Shown piece by piece: positions 56,301 through 63,760 of a DNA stretch of 64,000 bases; positions within the stretch are counted from its first letter, which is position 1, and every line of letters begins with the position of its first letter. The notes beneath the pieces are model-generated. The model was not told where the DNA came from. It searched no databases and saw nothing but the letters and a program-made list of their open reading frames with translations. Made by a program: the position numbers and the translations under genes. Source of the DNA: Pseudoramibacter alactolyticus ATCC 23263 (GTDB taxonomy: Bacteria; Bacillota; Clostridia; Eubacteriales; Eubacteriaceae). Location: NCBI RefSeq assembly GCF_000185505.1, contig NZ_GL622359.1:1089412-1153411 (forward strand), written 5' to 3'.

Positions 56301-56645
56301 GACACTCTTCCCGTAAATCTGCAGTTCGTCGCGACTGCTCAGAATGCTTTTGGTCAGCAGCATGCGCCGGCCGTGATCGTCGATAAAATGGGCGGTCGCC
56401 CCGCCGACCTCCGAAAAGACACGGGCGGCCAGCCGATCCAGGCTCATCACCTCCACGCCCATCAGGCCGCGCATGCCCGTCGCTTCGATCAGCCCGCGCT
56501 CCGCGCTGTAGGTAAAGGATTCCGGCACAATTAAAAAACAGCGGTCCGCGCCGGCTTTCAGCGCGTGGTAAATCTGCCGATAAACAATCTGCGTCTTTCG
56601 CCGGGCCGAACCGGCTCCCCGTCCCGTTATGAGTCGTATGGTCAT
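53286..56645 (-). CDS. addB: AddB nuclease/Chi-scanning subunit
   Basis: Partner of AddA, 1119 residues. The C-terminal nuclease carries VIDYKSSAHD and a 4Fe-4S cluster bound by a Cys in FNACPFAQF and three in SSCTFCDYRGICGYD. The N-terminus LITGRGAGSARRKTQIV stands where most AddB proteins have a Walker A loop such as GRSGSGKT; here the loop glycines and spacing are lost, so ATP binding by AddB is doubtful. ATG 56645 follows AGGGGG; the longer frame upstream has no site. It is the first gene of the addBA pair. Confidence 0.94.
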   Translation of the reverse strand: MTIRLITGRGAGSARRKTQIVYRQIYHALKAGADRCFLIVPESFTYSAERGLIEATGMRGLMGVEVMSLDRLAARVFSEVGGATAHFIDDHGRRMLLTKSILSSRDELQIYGKSVGRRGFVNDMEAFVGELRENGFTHDDLQAVLSEMPEGSLLTRKLKDTELILDAYEASLGNDRLDETDRSRLLSEKIRQANFLKDAQVWMDQFYTFSKNDFEIVGAIADRAQKLTITLPLDEDPTAADEDVFAIVRQTFADLSERTKAAGSELKMMAVDPESPLDPELTWLEYEWFSLTPQPWEKVPEHIDLHVCSDLWDEAECAARTIIRLTRDEGYRYEDFMILVGSPETMGSEIARALAMYNIPSFVDRLEPVMNHPLVAFLFAALDAVRIHLGGDSVMAYAKTAFSGLTPEQVMALDNYAQTFGIKGWRWQKPFQKNRFRDGRNGQKDKRYLWDLDSLNQVKDRLLSPLMSLKKEMQEAGCHRERIETLVHFLEMTNIPVQLDTMAAEAMDNGDYQRAAVNNQIWNILMGVFDQINIALGEADDDFPAFIDILRSGIETYHIGVLPKQRDTVAITDALRSRSDGTKILMILGANEGILPAEQNQFPVLTDWERTRIKDAGLALQNNRAYLQNRELTVLYMQVSRVTERLYCSYSMNDADGKAIRRSSLVRTLMKVFPNLEVRSSVRQDEWDLDWITGTPATINTLCLRSKDNDPVSAAVASVLDPSLSTPGFFETDASLSPATATTLYEKPLHLSVSRVEKFNACPFAQFVAFGLRPQLVIPYEVTAPDMGNIMHTLIERIFKWTETYDQTLDTLSAEERGALIQTFLNDLIQNTHDAVFDSSGQFRYRGRQLRRIGETTLAALSAQLAKGTFVYRDSEHFFKEPLTIGGDGKAAELRGFVDRIDSFSDGEDTFVKVIDYKSSAHDLDAAEIYYGLSLQLLIYMGIGLKVCGEKEKAALPGAAFYFKMDDPMVEENSISKDEILKKQISELKLQGYFLNDIRVINALDDDIGRASQVFNSGADRKLSEQDFEALIHFAEHHVTEGAKAILAGDIGVRPYKLGNDSSCTFCDYRGICGYDAQIDRQACRQFEKVKRETLIEKATALTTEAAEDQKEQDNAMDD

Positions 56646-56901
56646 CAAAACGCCCCCTATTTTTGTGCTTGTCAACATGCGCGCCGCCTTCTTAAACGAG
56701 GCGTCGCATCTTTGTCTCGTGTTTTTTATTTATTATAGCATAAGACGCCGATGGCCATCGGCTATCCGGCGCGCGTCAAACGGCCGGCGGAACGTCATTC
56801 TATCGCCTATGCGCCAAATCCGGCCTATACGATTCAACCCTGAAACGCTGGTTTTTTCCTGATTTGCGCCAAATTATTATCTCTATTTCAATTGAAAAGG
56901 C

Positions 56902-56930
56902 TTTACATTTACAAATGCTTAATGTATAAT
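56902..56930 (+). promoter_or_regulatory. Promoter of the aquaglyceroporin gene
   Basis: TTTACA (56902-56907), 17-base spacer, TATAAT (56925-56930). Confidence 0.85.
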
Positions 56931-56961
56931 TAAGAGCGTGAAAGGGAATCGCAAACGACGT

Positions 56962-56990
56962 GCAACACGCCCTGGGAGGGAACGTGCTGC
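56962..56990 (+). promoter_or_regulatory. Leader stem-loop before the channel gene
   Basis: GCA-CACG pairs with CGTG-TGC around one mismatch, about 50 bases before the start codon. The function is unknown; a protein- or small-RNA-binding leader is possible. Confidence 0.4.
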
Positions 56991-57042
56991 AGGGACAATG
57001 CAATTCTATTTTAACATCATTATTTTATAAGGGGGATGGACA

Positions 57043-57756
57043 ATGATTCCATATTTATCCGAATTTATCGGTACCGCCATGCTCGTTCTCTTAGGGGACG
57101 GCGTTTGCTGCGGTCAAAATCTTGAAGGAACAAACTGGAAGGGCGCAGGCTCTGTTCATACGATCATCGGCTGGGGTCTCGCCGTTGGTCTGCCGGCTAT
57201 GGCCTTTGGCGCACAGTCCGGTGCTCATTTCAACCCTGCTGTTACTCTCGGAATGGCCTGCATCGGCAACTTTGAATGGTCTATGGTTCCGGGTTACATC
57301 GTTTGCCAGATGCTCGGCGGCTTCGTCGGCGCCATCATCCTGTGGCTCTATTACAAACCGCAGTTCGATGCGACCACCGATCCGGGTACTATCAAGGGTT
57401 GCTTCTGCACAGCTCCGCACATCAAGAACACGTTCTTTAACTTCTTGTCCGAATTTATCGCGACGTTCTTCCTGCTGTTCTTCATCCTGACGATTCCTGC
57501 CTCTGTCGGCGCTGCCGGTGCTTCCGCTTTCGTCGTCGACCTGATCATCATGTGCGTCGGCTATTCGCTGGGGGCCACCACCGGGTTCTCCATGAACGCA
57601 GCGCGTGACTTTTCGCCGCGTCTGGCCCATGCCATTCTGCCGATTCCGAACAAAGGCGATTCCGATTTCAGTTATGCCTGGAACGCAGCCATCACCCCGA
57701 TCCTCGGCGGTATCTGCGGCGCTTTTGTCGGCCAGATGGTCGTTGGCTGGCTCTAA
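57043..57756 (+). CDS. MIP-family aquaglyceroporin (GlpF type)
   Basis: A 237-residue six-helix channel. The first pore motif is standard (SGAHFNPAVT); the second reads MNAARDFSPR, with Ala in place of the Pro of NPA, and an Asp after the selectivity Arg, which is characteristic of glycerol facilitators rather than water channels. It should pass glycerol and other small uncharged solutes. Ribosome site GGGGG at nine bases. It is a single-gene unit with its own promoter and terminator; no glycerol kinase is adjacent. Confidence 0.93.
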   Translation: MIPYLSEFIGTAMLVLLGDGVCCGQNLEGTNWKGAGSVHTIIGWGLAVGLPAMAFGAQSGAHFNPAVTLGMACIGNFEWSMVPGYIVCQMLGGFVGAIILWLYYKPQFDATTDPGTIKGCFCTAPHIKNTFFNFLSEFIATFFLLFFILTIPASVGAAGASAFVVDLIIMCVGYSLGATTGFSMNAARDFSPRLAHAILPIPNKGDSDFSYAWNAAITPILGGICGAFVGQMVVGWL

Positions 57757-57830
57757 AGCCAACCTGCTAGGTTTAATCGCTGTCTTATCGGCTTTCGGTA
57801 AAACTTTATTATTGCGACCTTTCACACGCA

Positions 57831-57863
57831 GAAAGCTGCTCGGTTTTCCGAGCAGCTTTTTTA
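57831..57863 (+). terminator. Terminator after the channel gene
   Basis: A perfect 12-base-pair AAAGCTGCTCGG stem with a TTTT loop followed by T residues. Confidence 0.95.
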
Positions 57864-57912
57864 TTGGCGCCCTTTTTCCTATTCACCTTGATAGCCGTTA
57901 TTTTGGCGCAGC

Positions 57913-57939
57913 AAAAAGCCGACAGTCACCTGCCGGCTA
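57913..57939 (-). terminator. Terminator-like hairpin of the mtn operon
   Basis: AGCCG-CAG/CTG-CGGCT stem with one mismatch, then TTTTTGC on the minus strand, about 100 bases after the last gene of the minus-strand operon. Confidence 0.6.
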
Positions 57940-58004
57940 AAATAAGGAAAAGAAATGAAATGTTCGAAGCGCTGGCTTCAAACAATTGACGTTGCTATTA
58001 TAAC

Positions 58005-58042
58005 CAAAAGCCGGCGGCTCTGCAAGCCCCGGCTTTTATTTT
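58005..58042. terminator. Hairpin overlapping the end of the TIM-barrel gene
   Basis: AAAAGCCGG (58006-58014) pairs with CCGGCTTTT (58029-58037), overlapping the stop of the minus-strand gene. T tracts occur on both sides. Confidence 0.65.
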
Positions 58043-58902
58043 TTCGCATTTTTCCGTCTCCTTATCCGAGACGGATTCTGTTTAAAATCCGCAATCAAAC
58101 GGTTCACCTGATCGTGCACCGCAAGGCAGAAGTCCCGCGGATTCCGGTCCTGCCAAAAATGCGCCGCAATCAGCTCGCAGGAAAGGACGTGCCAGCCGAC
58201 GGCATCCAGCTGCGCCATCACATCCGGCAGGGGCAAAAATCCCTCGCCGGGAATCCAATGTCGGTCCAGATGGCCATCATTATCTGAAAAATGCAGGGCC
58301 TTGAGGCGGCTGCCGTAGTCTTTCAGAATGCGCCCCCGCCCACATGGCAACATATAGTCGTGAGAGACATCGTAGCACAAGCCGAAATGCTCCGCATCGA
58401 TAGCATCGAGCAGCCCTTTGAGCAAAAATTGCCGAGTCACATTTTCCACCGCGATGTCGACCCCGTATTTTTCACCGGCGTCGGCCAGTTCCGAGAAAAA
58501 AGCCCGTCCGTTATCAAAAGCGTAAGGGCCCAGCTCGAAATCGACGGTGTGCACCACGATCGCCGGCACAGCAAAACGGGCGCAATCCGCCACATAGCCG
58601 ATAAGACGGTCAAGGTATGCACGGTTTTCGGCCGGGGGGTTCTCCCAAATGCGGCTGTATCCCATATAGGGCGCGTGAAAATTGGTAATGCCGAGATGAT
58701 GGCGCGCCGCGAGCTCCGGAAAACGCTCCTTGGGAATGCGCACCGGGGCCGTCTCGTCCTCCCAGGAAAGCATCACTTCATCGAAGCCGGCATCGCGGAT
58801 GGCCGCCAGCCGCTCCTCAAGGGGCATAAAATAGCCGAACCAGGCAAACATGCTGGTGGTCCAGTCCTGCGCCGGTTCGGTTTTCTTTGATTTAACCTTC
58901 AT
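58036..58902 (-). CDS. Sugar-phosphate isomerase/epimerase-like TIM-barrel protein
   Basis: A 288-residue AP-endonuclease-2-type TIM barrel. Metal-site residues can be placed in VVHTVDFE, DIAVENVTRQ, LCYDVSHDY, ALHFSDNDGHLDRHW and the final SCELIA, so a divalent-metal isomerase or epimerase is likely. The start is set at ATG 58902, which overlaps the mtnA stop by 11 bases; it has no clear ribosome site and relies on coupling. Being third in an mtnP-mtnA operon, it may act on a methylthioribose-derived sugar phosphate, but nothing in the sequence proves that. Confidence 0.8.
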   Translation of the reverse strand: MKVKSKKTEPAQDWTTSMFAWFGYFMPLEERLAAIRDAGFDEVMLSWEDETAPVRIPKERFPELAARHHLGITNFHAPYMGYSRIWENPPAENRAYLDRLIGYVADCARFAVPAIVVHTVDFELGPYAFDNGRAFFSELADAGEKYGVDIAVENVTRQFLLKGLLDAIDAEHFGLCYDVSHDYMLPCGRGRILKDYGSRLKALHFSDNDGHLDRHWIPGEGFLPLPDVMAQLDAVGWHVLSCELIAAHFWQDRNPRDFCLAVHDQVNRLIADFKQNPSRIRRRKNAKK

Positions 58903-59920
58903 TTTTGAGTTTGGGAATGTGTTGGATATAGGGCGGATAGAGCACGCCCTTTTCCGTAATGATGGCCGAAACATTTTGATGCGGCGTCACGTCGAAGGCC
59001 GAATTTTCGAAGCGGATGCCCTCTGGCGCCGTCTGCACCCCGGCGAAATGCCCAACTTCATTGGGCTCGCGCTCCTCGATGACGATATCGTCCCCGGTCA
59101 TCATCTCGAAATCGATGGTCGAGGTCGGCGCCGCCACATAAAAGGGAATGCCGTTCTCCCTGGCAAGTACCGATACCGAATAGGTCCCGATTTTATTGGC
59201 CACATCACCATTTCGGGTGATACGGTCCGCTCCGACAATCACTGCGTCGATTTTACCCTGGCGCATCATCCAGCCCGCCATATTATCGGTGATCAGGGTG
59301 ACGGGAATGCCATCCTTGTGGAGCTCGTAGGCGGTGAGCCGCGCGCCCTGCAAAAGCGGACGGGTTTCGTCGGCATAAACGGAAATCTGTTTCCCGGCTT
59401 CGCAGGCCGCGCGAATCACCCCGAGGGCCGTGCCGTAATCCGCCGTGGCCAAAGCGCCGGCATTGCAATGGGTCAGCACCGTATCCCCCAGGTGAAGCAG
59501 CGCCGCTCCGGCTCGGCCCATGGCGCGGCACATGGCGATATCCTCGGCGCAAATCGCGTCGGCTTCGGCCCTAAGCGCCACATAGGCATCCTGCCCGGCA
59601 GTAAGGGCCGCCTTCAGGCAGGCCTCCTGCCGGTCGACGGCCCAGAAAAGGTTGACCGCCGTCGGCCGTGTCCCCCGCAGATCGTCGCAGGCCTGCTGCA
59701 TGCGTTCGGCAAAATCCGGGCGGCCGGCAAATTCCCGGGCGGCCAAAGCCACCGCATAACCCGCCGTCACGCCGATGGCCGGCGCCCCGCGCACCACCAT
59801 GGTCACAATGGCGTCGCACACGTCCCGGTAATCGGTGTAGCTGCGGATGACTTCCCGGGTGGGCAGCAGGGTCTGGTCGATCAGTTTTAACGCTTCGTCT
59901 TCGAAATAAACCGGCCGCAT
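58892..59920 (-). CDS. mtnA: S-methyl-5-thioribose-1-phosphate isomerase
   Basis: Converts methylthioribose-1-phosphate to methylthioribulose-1-phosphate in salvage of the methylthioadenosine left by polyamine synthesis. It has 342 residues. MVVRGAPAIGVTAGY, the catalytic Cys in LTHCNAGALAT and the catalytic Asp in IVGADRITRNGDVANKIG are diagnostic and separate it from eIF2B subunits. The ATG overlaps the mtnP stop by one base (TAATG). Confidence 0.95.
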   Translation of the reverse strand: MRPVYFEDEALKLIDQTLLPTREVIRSYTDYRDVCDAIVTMVVRGAPAIGVTAGYAVALAAREFAGRPDFAERMQQACDDLRGTRPTAVNLFWAVDRQEACLKAALTAGQDAYVALRAEADAICAEDIAMCRAMGRAGAALLHLGDTVLTHCNAGALATADYGTALGVIRAACEAGKQISVYADETRPLLQGARLTAYELHKDGIPVTLITDNMAGWMMRQGKIDAVIVGADRITRNGDVANKIGTYSVSVLARENGIPFYVAAPTSTIDFEMMTGDDIVIEEREPNEVGHFAGVQTAPEGIRFENSAFDVTPHQNVSAIITEKGVLYPPYIQHIPKLKNEG

Positions 59921-60678
59921 TATTTTCTCCCAATTCTTTCAATCATCCGGAAGATAAGGGCCTTCATTTTCTCCGTGTTTTCGGTCAGCACCTTCATCAC
60001 CATTTCGTTTGTGACCGGCGGAATGTCCGGGTTGTCCTTAAGTCCGGCGTCGTAATCCGTCACCAAAGCGATATTGACCACCGGCAGATTTTTTTCCTGG
60101 CAGAGATAGGCCTCGGGATATTGGGTCATGTTCACGAGATCGCCGCCGATCGTCGCAAAAAATTTACTTTCCGCCTTGGTGGAGAAGCGCGGCCCGTTAA
60201 TCACCACGGTGGTGCCGCCGTCGCGCATGGTGTGCCCCATGCGCGCCCCTTCTTCCAGAGCATACTGACGCAGCCTTTCGTCATAGGGCTCGGCAGAACT
60301 CAAATGCTCAACTTTCGGGCTTTCATAAAAGGTGTCTTTGCGGCCGGCCGTCATATTGATGTACTGATCGGTGACGACAAAATCGCCGGGCTTGTAATCT
60401 TCTCGCAACGAGCCGACACAATTCGCCGAGATCACCGCTTTAACGCCGAGCTGAGCCATCGCGTCCACATTGGCACGGTAATTCACTTCGGCGGGGCTAT
60501 AGATATGCCCCTTGCCATGGCGCGGCATAAAGGCGACCTTCTTGCCGTTCACCTCCAAAAGGCTGACGGCCTCTGACGGTTTGCCATAGGGCGTGTCCGC
60601 GTCGACCCGGCGGTATTCATCACCAAGCTCATACAGTCCGGAACCGCCGAACACACCAATATCTGCTGAATAATACAT
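59920..60678 (-). CDS. mtnP: S-methyl-5'-thioadenosine phosphorylase
   Basis: Splits methylthioadenosine with phosphate into adenine and methylthioribose-1-phosphate, the substrate of the next gene. It has 252 residues. GVFGGSGLYEL, FMPRHGKGHIYSP, ISANCVGSLREDY and VNMTQYPEAYL match MTA phosphorylase rather than general purine nucleoside phosphorylase. The frame is open 60 codons upstream, but ATG 60678 has a perfect AAAGGAGAA site and begins the family homology. It is first in the mtnP-mtnA-TIM-barrel operon. Confidence 0.95.
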   Translation of the reverse strand: MYYSADIGVFGGSGLYELGDEYRRVDADTPYGKPSEAVSLLEVNGKKVAFMPRHGKGHIYSPAEVNYRANVDAMAQLGVKAVISANCVGSLREDYKPGDFVVTDQYINMTAGRKDTFYESPKVEHLSSAEPYDERLRQYALEEGARMGHTMRDGGTTVVINGPRFSTKAESKFFATIGGDLVNMTQYPEAYLCQEKNLPVVNIALVTDYDAGLKDNPDIPPVTNEMVMKVLTENTEKMKALIFRMIERIGRK

Positions 60679-60699
60679 GTCGTTCTCCTTTTCTCTCTT

Positions 60700-60736
60700 T
60701 AAAAAACAACGGCGGCGACGTATAAGCGCCGCCGCT
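60700..60736 (-). terminator. Terminator after the DUF2284-type gene
   Basis: CGGCGGCG/CGCCGCCG perfect eight-base-pair stem followed on the minus strand by TTGTTTTTT, just before the mtnP ribosome site. Confidence 0.88.
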
Positions 60737-60760
60737 GTTCGCTGCCATTTAACGACAAAA

Positions 60761-62680
60761 TTAATAATTCTTTTTCCTGCGCCAGGCGCCCTTTTCATAC
60801 TGGTCACCTTCGCCGATATCGGCTTTAAAGCCCAGCCATTTATAGCGGGTGTCGTCATCCCCTTTCAGATCGTTGGGGTCCGCCGGCGCTTCAGAATCCG
60901 GTGCCTGCGCTGCCGATGCCGCCGGGGCTTCAGACGCGGCCGCTTCAGTGCTCGGCGCCGCCTCCGAAGGCTCCGGAATGTCTTCGCAAATCACGTCCTG
61001 GGCGGTTTCAAAAGCATCGTCTTCATAGGATTCGGCCGCCTCGTAATCCTCGACCGCTGGCTCTTCCGTTTCGGATACCACGGCCTGGGCAATGGCCAGT
61101 GCCGCCCCCAGCACATCCTGGGAGGCCTTTGGTTTGAGGCGTCCCTTTTTCCTCGCCGGCTTGGGCTTCGCCACACGGCGTACTTTCCTGCGGACCTGCT
61201 GTTTTGGGGAAGATTTTTCCTCCGGCTGAGACACCGGTGAAACCGCCTCGGCAGCCGGCTCTGAGGTCTGCACCGCCGGCGCAGGTGCCGGTTGCGGCGG
61301 AGCCTGAGCCGGTATCGGCGGTTCCGGCGGCGCAGAATGGCTGCCCGGCGGATCGGACAACACCGTCGCACCCTCACTGCCCGGAGCCACATGCTCCTGA
61401 TGCTGCCGTTTGGTCACAGCTCCCTGCAGGGTTTCCGCCAGCAGCTGCATCACCTGGGCATCTGAAGCCTCCGGCATGGCCTTGCGAATGGTGCGCTCGA
61501 GCTCCTGGCGAATCGTCGCCAGCCGGTCAAACTGGATGTTATTCCCCTGGCTCTCATCATCCGGCGCTGTGGCACAGGCTGGCTGGGGTGACGGTTCTTC
61601 CGATGCGGCGGCTTCTTCCGTCACGTTAAACTTGGGAATAGGCCGCTCGCGCATCAGGGCTTCCGCTTCCTCCACCGGCCGTTTAAAGCCGAGCCATTTG
61701 TATTTGGGCTCGCCGTTTTCATCCAATGCTTCGGCATTTTCTTCCACCGGCTGCGGTTTCAATGCCGCTTCCGGCGCGCTGGGCTGCGGCGACGGGGCGA
61801 CGCGGTCGCCCTCGGGCTGCGCATCCGCCGCGTATTCCGGCGGCGGCCCGGGAAATTCAGCATCGCCCTGAGCCCAGGACCGGCTTTTCACAAAATCCCC
61901 GGAGCTCAGCGAATTGTCTTTAAAGCCCAGCCAGCTGCCGTGATCGCCTTGCACGGCTTCCTTGGCCGAAAGCTCCTGAGCCTGATGATCCAGCCAGCTG
62001 TCGAGCCGCTTGGCCTGGGGCGCGTCTTCTCCGCCTAAAATGGTCTGCCCCGCTTTGAGATAGCTCTTCTTCGCATCGGGAAAATAACTTTTAAGCTGCT
62101 GCATCGGAATCTTTTCGTTGGTCATCACCCCCATCAGGCAGGCGATTTTTTCCGGCAGATGATTGTCGGACGGCCACGAAAGCAACATCCCCACTTCAAA
62201 CTTCGCAATGGAATCCGCGTCGAGCCCCAGCGATTCCATCGAAAAGCGCATTAACTCCGAATGACGGCAGCGTTCGTGATTTTGCTTCGCACATTTGATC
62301 CCCGCCGCTTCGCAGATGTTGCAATTCCCGGGGCGCAGGGTCATCGCGTTGGAATAATCCTTCTCGATTTCGAGCAGGTCCCGCCAGCTTTCGGTGTTCA
62401 TGCGCGCCTGCACCTCTTCGATATAGTTTTTCGTGCGCACCACCCCGGTAATGGTCTGCTTGTGCTCCTTGGGCACGGCGTATTCCCGCCCGACGACATA
62501 AAGGTATTGGAATTGCTCGAGCAGCAGTTTCTCGTTAAAGCCAAACTCGGGGCAGGACCAGAATTTATTATATTTGGAACATCTCAGGCATTTCCCCCGG
62601 GCTTTGCGCAGGGAAAAATAATTCTCAATGATATCGTCCATCAAGAGCGGACCTGATGAAAATTTATGGGTGTATTCCAT
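60761..62680 (-). CDS. DUF2284-like Cys-rich protein with long disordered tail and three WLGFK motifs
   Basis: A 639-residue protein in two parts. The first 160 residues resemble DUF2284 metal-binding proteins: Cys 31, 34 and 43 (CLRCSKYNKFWSC), then Cys 120, 123, 130 and 138 (CNICEAAGIKC and CRHSELMRFSMESLGLD), suiting an Fe-S cluster or Zn. From about 235 onward it is low-complexity, rich in Pro, Ala and Glu, broken by one helical stretch (383-425) and one strongly basic patch (497-518). Within it WLGFK occurs three times (250-254, 329-333, 615-619), twice as YKWLGFK. No signal peptide is seen. It has its own promoter and terminator and is divergent from a NifU-like gene. The function is unknown. 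Confidence 0.85.
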   Translation of the reverse strand: MEYTHKFSSGPLLMDDIIENYFSLRKARGKCLRCSKYNKFWSCPEFGFNEKLLLEQFQYLYVVGREYAVPKEHKQTITGVVRTKNYIEEVQARMNTESWRDLLEIEKDYSNAMTLRPGNCNICEAAGIKCAKQNHERCRHSELMRFSMESLGLDADSIAKFEVGMLLSWPSDNHLPEKIACLMGVMTNEKIPMQQLKSYFPDAKKSYLKAGQTILGGEDAPQAKRLDSWLDHQAQELSAKEAVQGDHGSWLGFKDNSLSSGDFVKSRSWAQGDAEFPGPPPEYAADAQPEGDRVAPSPQPSAPEAALKPQPVEENAEALDENGEPKYKWLGFKRPVEEAEALMRERPIPKFNVTEEAAASEEPSPQPACATAPDDESQGNNIQFDRLATIRQELERTIRKAMPEASDAQVMQLLAETLQGAVTKRQHQEHVAPGSEGATVLSDPPGSHSAPPEPPIPAQAPPQPAPAPAVQTSEPAAEAVSPVSQPEEKSSPKQQVRRKVRRVAKPKPARKKGRLKPKASQDVLGAALAIAQAVVSETEEPAVEDYEAAESYEDDAFETAQDVICEDIPEPSEAAPSTEAAASEAPAASAAQAPDSEAPADPNDLKGDDDTRYKWLGFKADIGEGDQYEKGAWRRKKNY

Positions 62681-62767
62681 GGACTCACCTCTGGAATAGT
62701 CGGCCGCAGCCGCATTCAGCGTTCTTTGATGACGGAGCGATTTTATCGCCCACTTTAACCAACTTAT

Positions 62768-62796
62768 ATTATAGTGAATTGTGCGCCCGGACTCAA
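62768..62796 (-). promoter_or_regulatory. Promoter of the WLGFK gene
   Basis: TTGAGT (62791-62796), 17-base spacer, TATAAT (62768-62773) on the minus strand. Confidence 0.8.
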
Positions 62797-62990
62797 CACA
62801 AGATTTTGTTCTTTAAGGGTAAGTTTTACGCGTGCTCCGTTCGCTTTTACAATTATAACTTTTCTTGACGCGGATCACATCCCCTTGCCGCATTTTTCCC
62901 GATCCGAACGGGCCCGGACGCGCGTTTGGGAGAGCTCGCATTATACGCGTAAAAAATGCAAATTTTATCTGAATTTCGATCCGTTTCAGG

Positions 62991-62996
62991 TATAAT
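62991..62996 (+). promoter_or_regulatory. -10 box of the NifU-like gene
   Basis: Consensus TATAAT about 60 bases before the start; the -35 region is poor, so an activator may be needed. Confidence 0.5.
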
Positions 62997-63056
62997 AAAG
63001 ACGATGTTTTAACATCCATTGCACACTGCACTAAGAAGCTGAAAGGAGTCTTGTGA

Positions 63057-63749
63057 ATGGAATATTCTATTGAAGTCAAAAACATGTGTCCCGTCGCCAG
63101 CAACGGCAACCACGGACCCGCGCCCATCCCCGAAGAGGGCCAATGGGTTCGGGCGAAAGAAATTAAAGATATTGCTGGCCTGACCCACGGGATCGGCTGG
63201 TGCGCCCCCCAGCAGGGCTGCTGTAAATTAACGCTGAACGTGAAGGAAGGCGTGATTCAGGAGGCGCTGGTCGAAACCATCGGCTGCTCCGGCATGACGC
63301 ACTCCGCCGCGATGGCCTCCGAAATTCTGCCGGGCAAGACCATTCTGGAAGCCCTGAACACAGACCTCGTCTGCGACGCGATCAACACGGCGATGCGCGA
63401 ACTCTTCCTGCAGATCGTCTACGGCCGCACCCAGACCGCCTTCTCAGAAAACGGCATGCCCGTCGGCGCCGGCCTCGAAGACCTCGGCAAGGGGCTGCGC
63501 TCCCAGGTAGGCACGATGTACGGCACGCTTCCCAAGGGGCCCCGCTATCTCGAAATGGCCGAAGGCTATGTCACCCGTCTCGCGCTTAACGACCGCGACG
63601 AAATTGTCGGCTATGCCTACATCAATCTGGGCGTGATGATGGCGGCGATTAAAAAAGGCGTCGATGCCAACGAAGCCCTCAAGCAGGCTTCGGGCCAGTA
63701 TGGTCAGTTTGACAATGCTGCGAAAACCATCGACCCGCGGGAAGCGTAA
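63057..63749 (+). CDS. NifU-like iron-sulfur assembly scaffold-type protein
   Basis: A 230-residue protein of the NifU N-terminal/IscU-like family found paired with GGGtGRT proteins in Clostridia. The core ETIGCSGMTHSAAMASEILPG matches the NifU-like cysteine loop; further cysteines are at 11, 49, 55, 56, 77 and 106. The C-terminal half (GYVTRLALNDRDEIVGYAYI) is specific to this longer version. It probably carries or transfers an Fe-S cluster, but no cysteine desulfurase is adjacent, so the pathway it serves is open. ATG 63057 follows AAAGGAG. GGGtGRT starts 11 bases after the stop. Confidence 0.85.
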   Translation: MEYSIEVKNMCPVASNGNHGPAPIPEEGQWVRAKEIKDIAGLTHGIGWCAPQQGCCKLTLNVKEGVIQEALVETIGCSGMTHSAAMASEILPGKTILEALNTDLVCDAINTAMRELFLQIVYGRTQTAFSENGMPVGAGLEDLGKGLRSQVGTMYGTLPKGPRYLEMAEGYVTRLALNDRDEIVGYAYINLGVMMAAIKKGVDANEALKQASGQYGQFDNAAKTIDPREA

Positions 63750-63760
63750 GGAGGCACAAC

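Larger units (their letters stand above)
56646..57042. other. Intergenic region with the channel-gene promoter and leader
   Basis: About 400 bases without a credible gene. It holds the promoter of the aquaglyceroporin gene, a leader of roughly 105 bases and a stem-loop in that leader; no known riboswitch signature is recognised. Confidence 0.6.
62681..63056. other. Divergent intergenic region
   Basis: About 375 bases without a credible gene. It contains the minus-strand promoter of the WLGFK gene, a -10 box for the NifU-like gene, and a perfect ten-base inverted repeat TTTTACGCGT (62825-62834) / ACGCGTAAAA (62945-62954). Confidence 0.6.
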
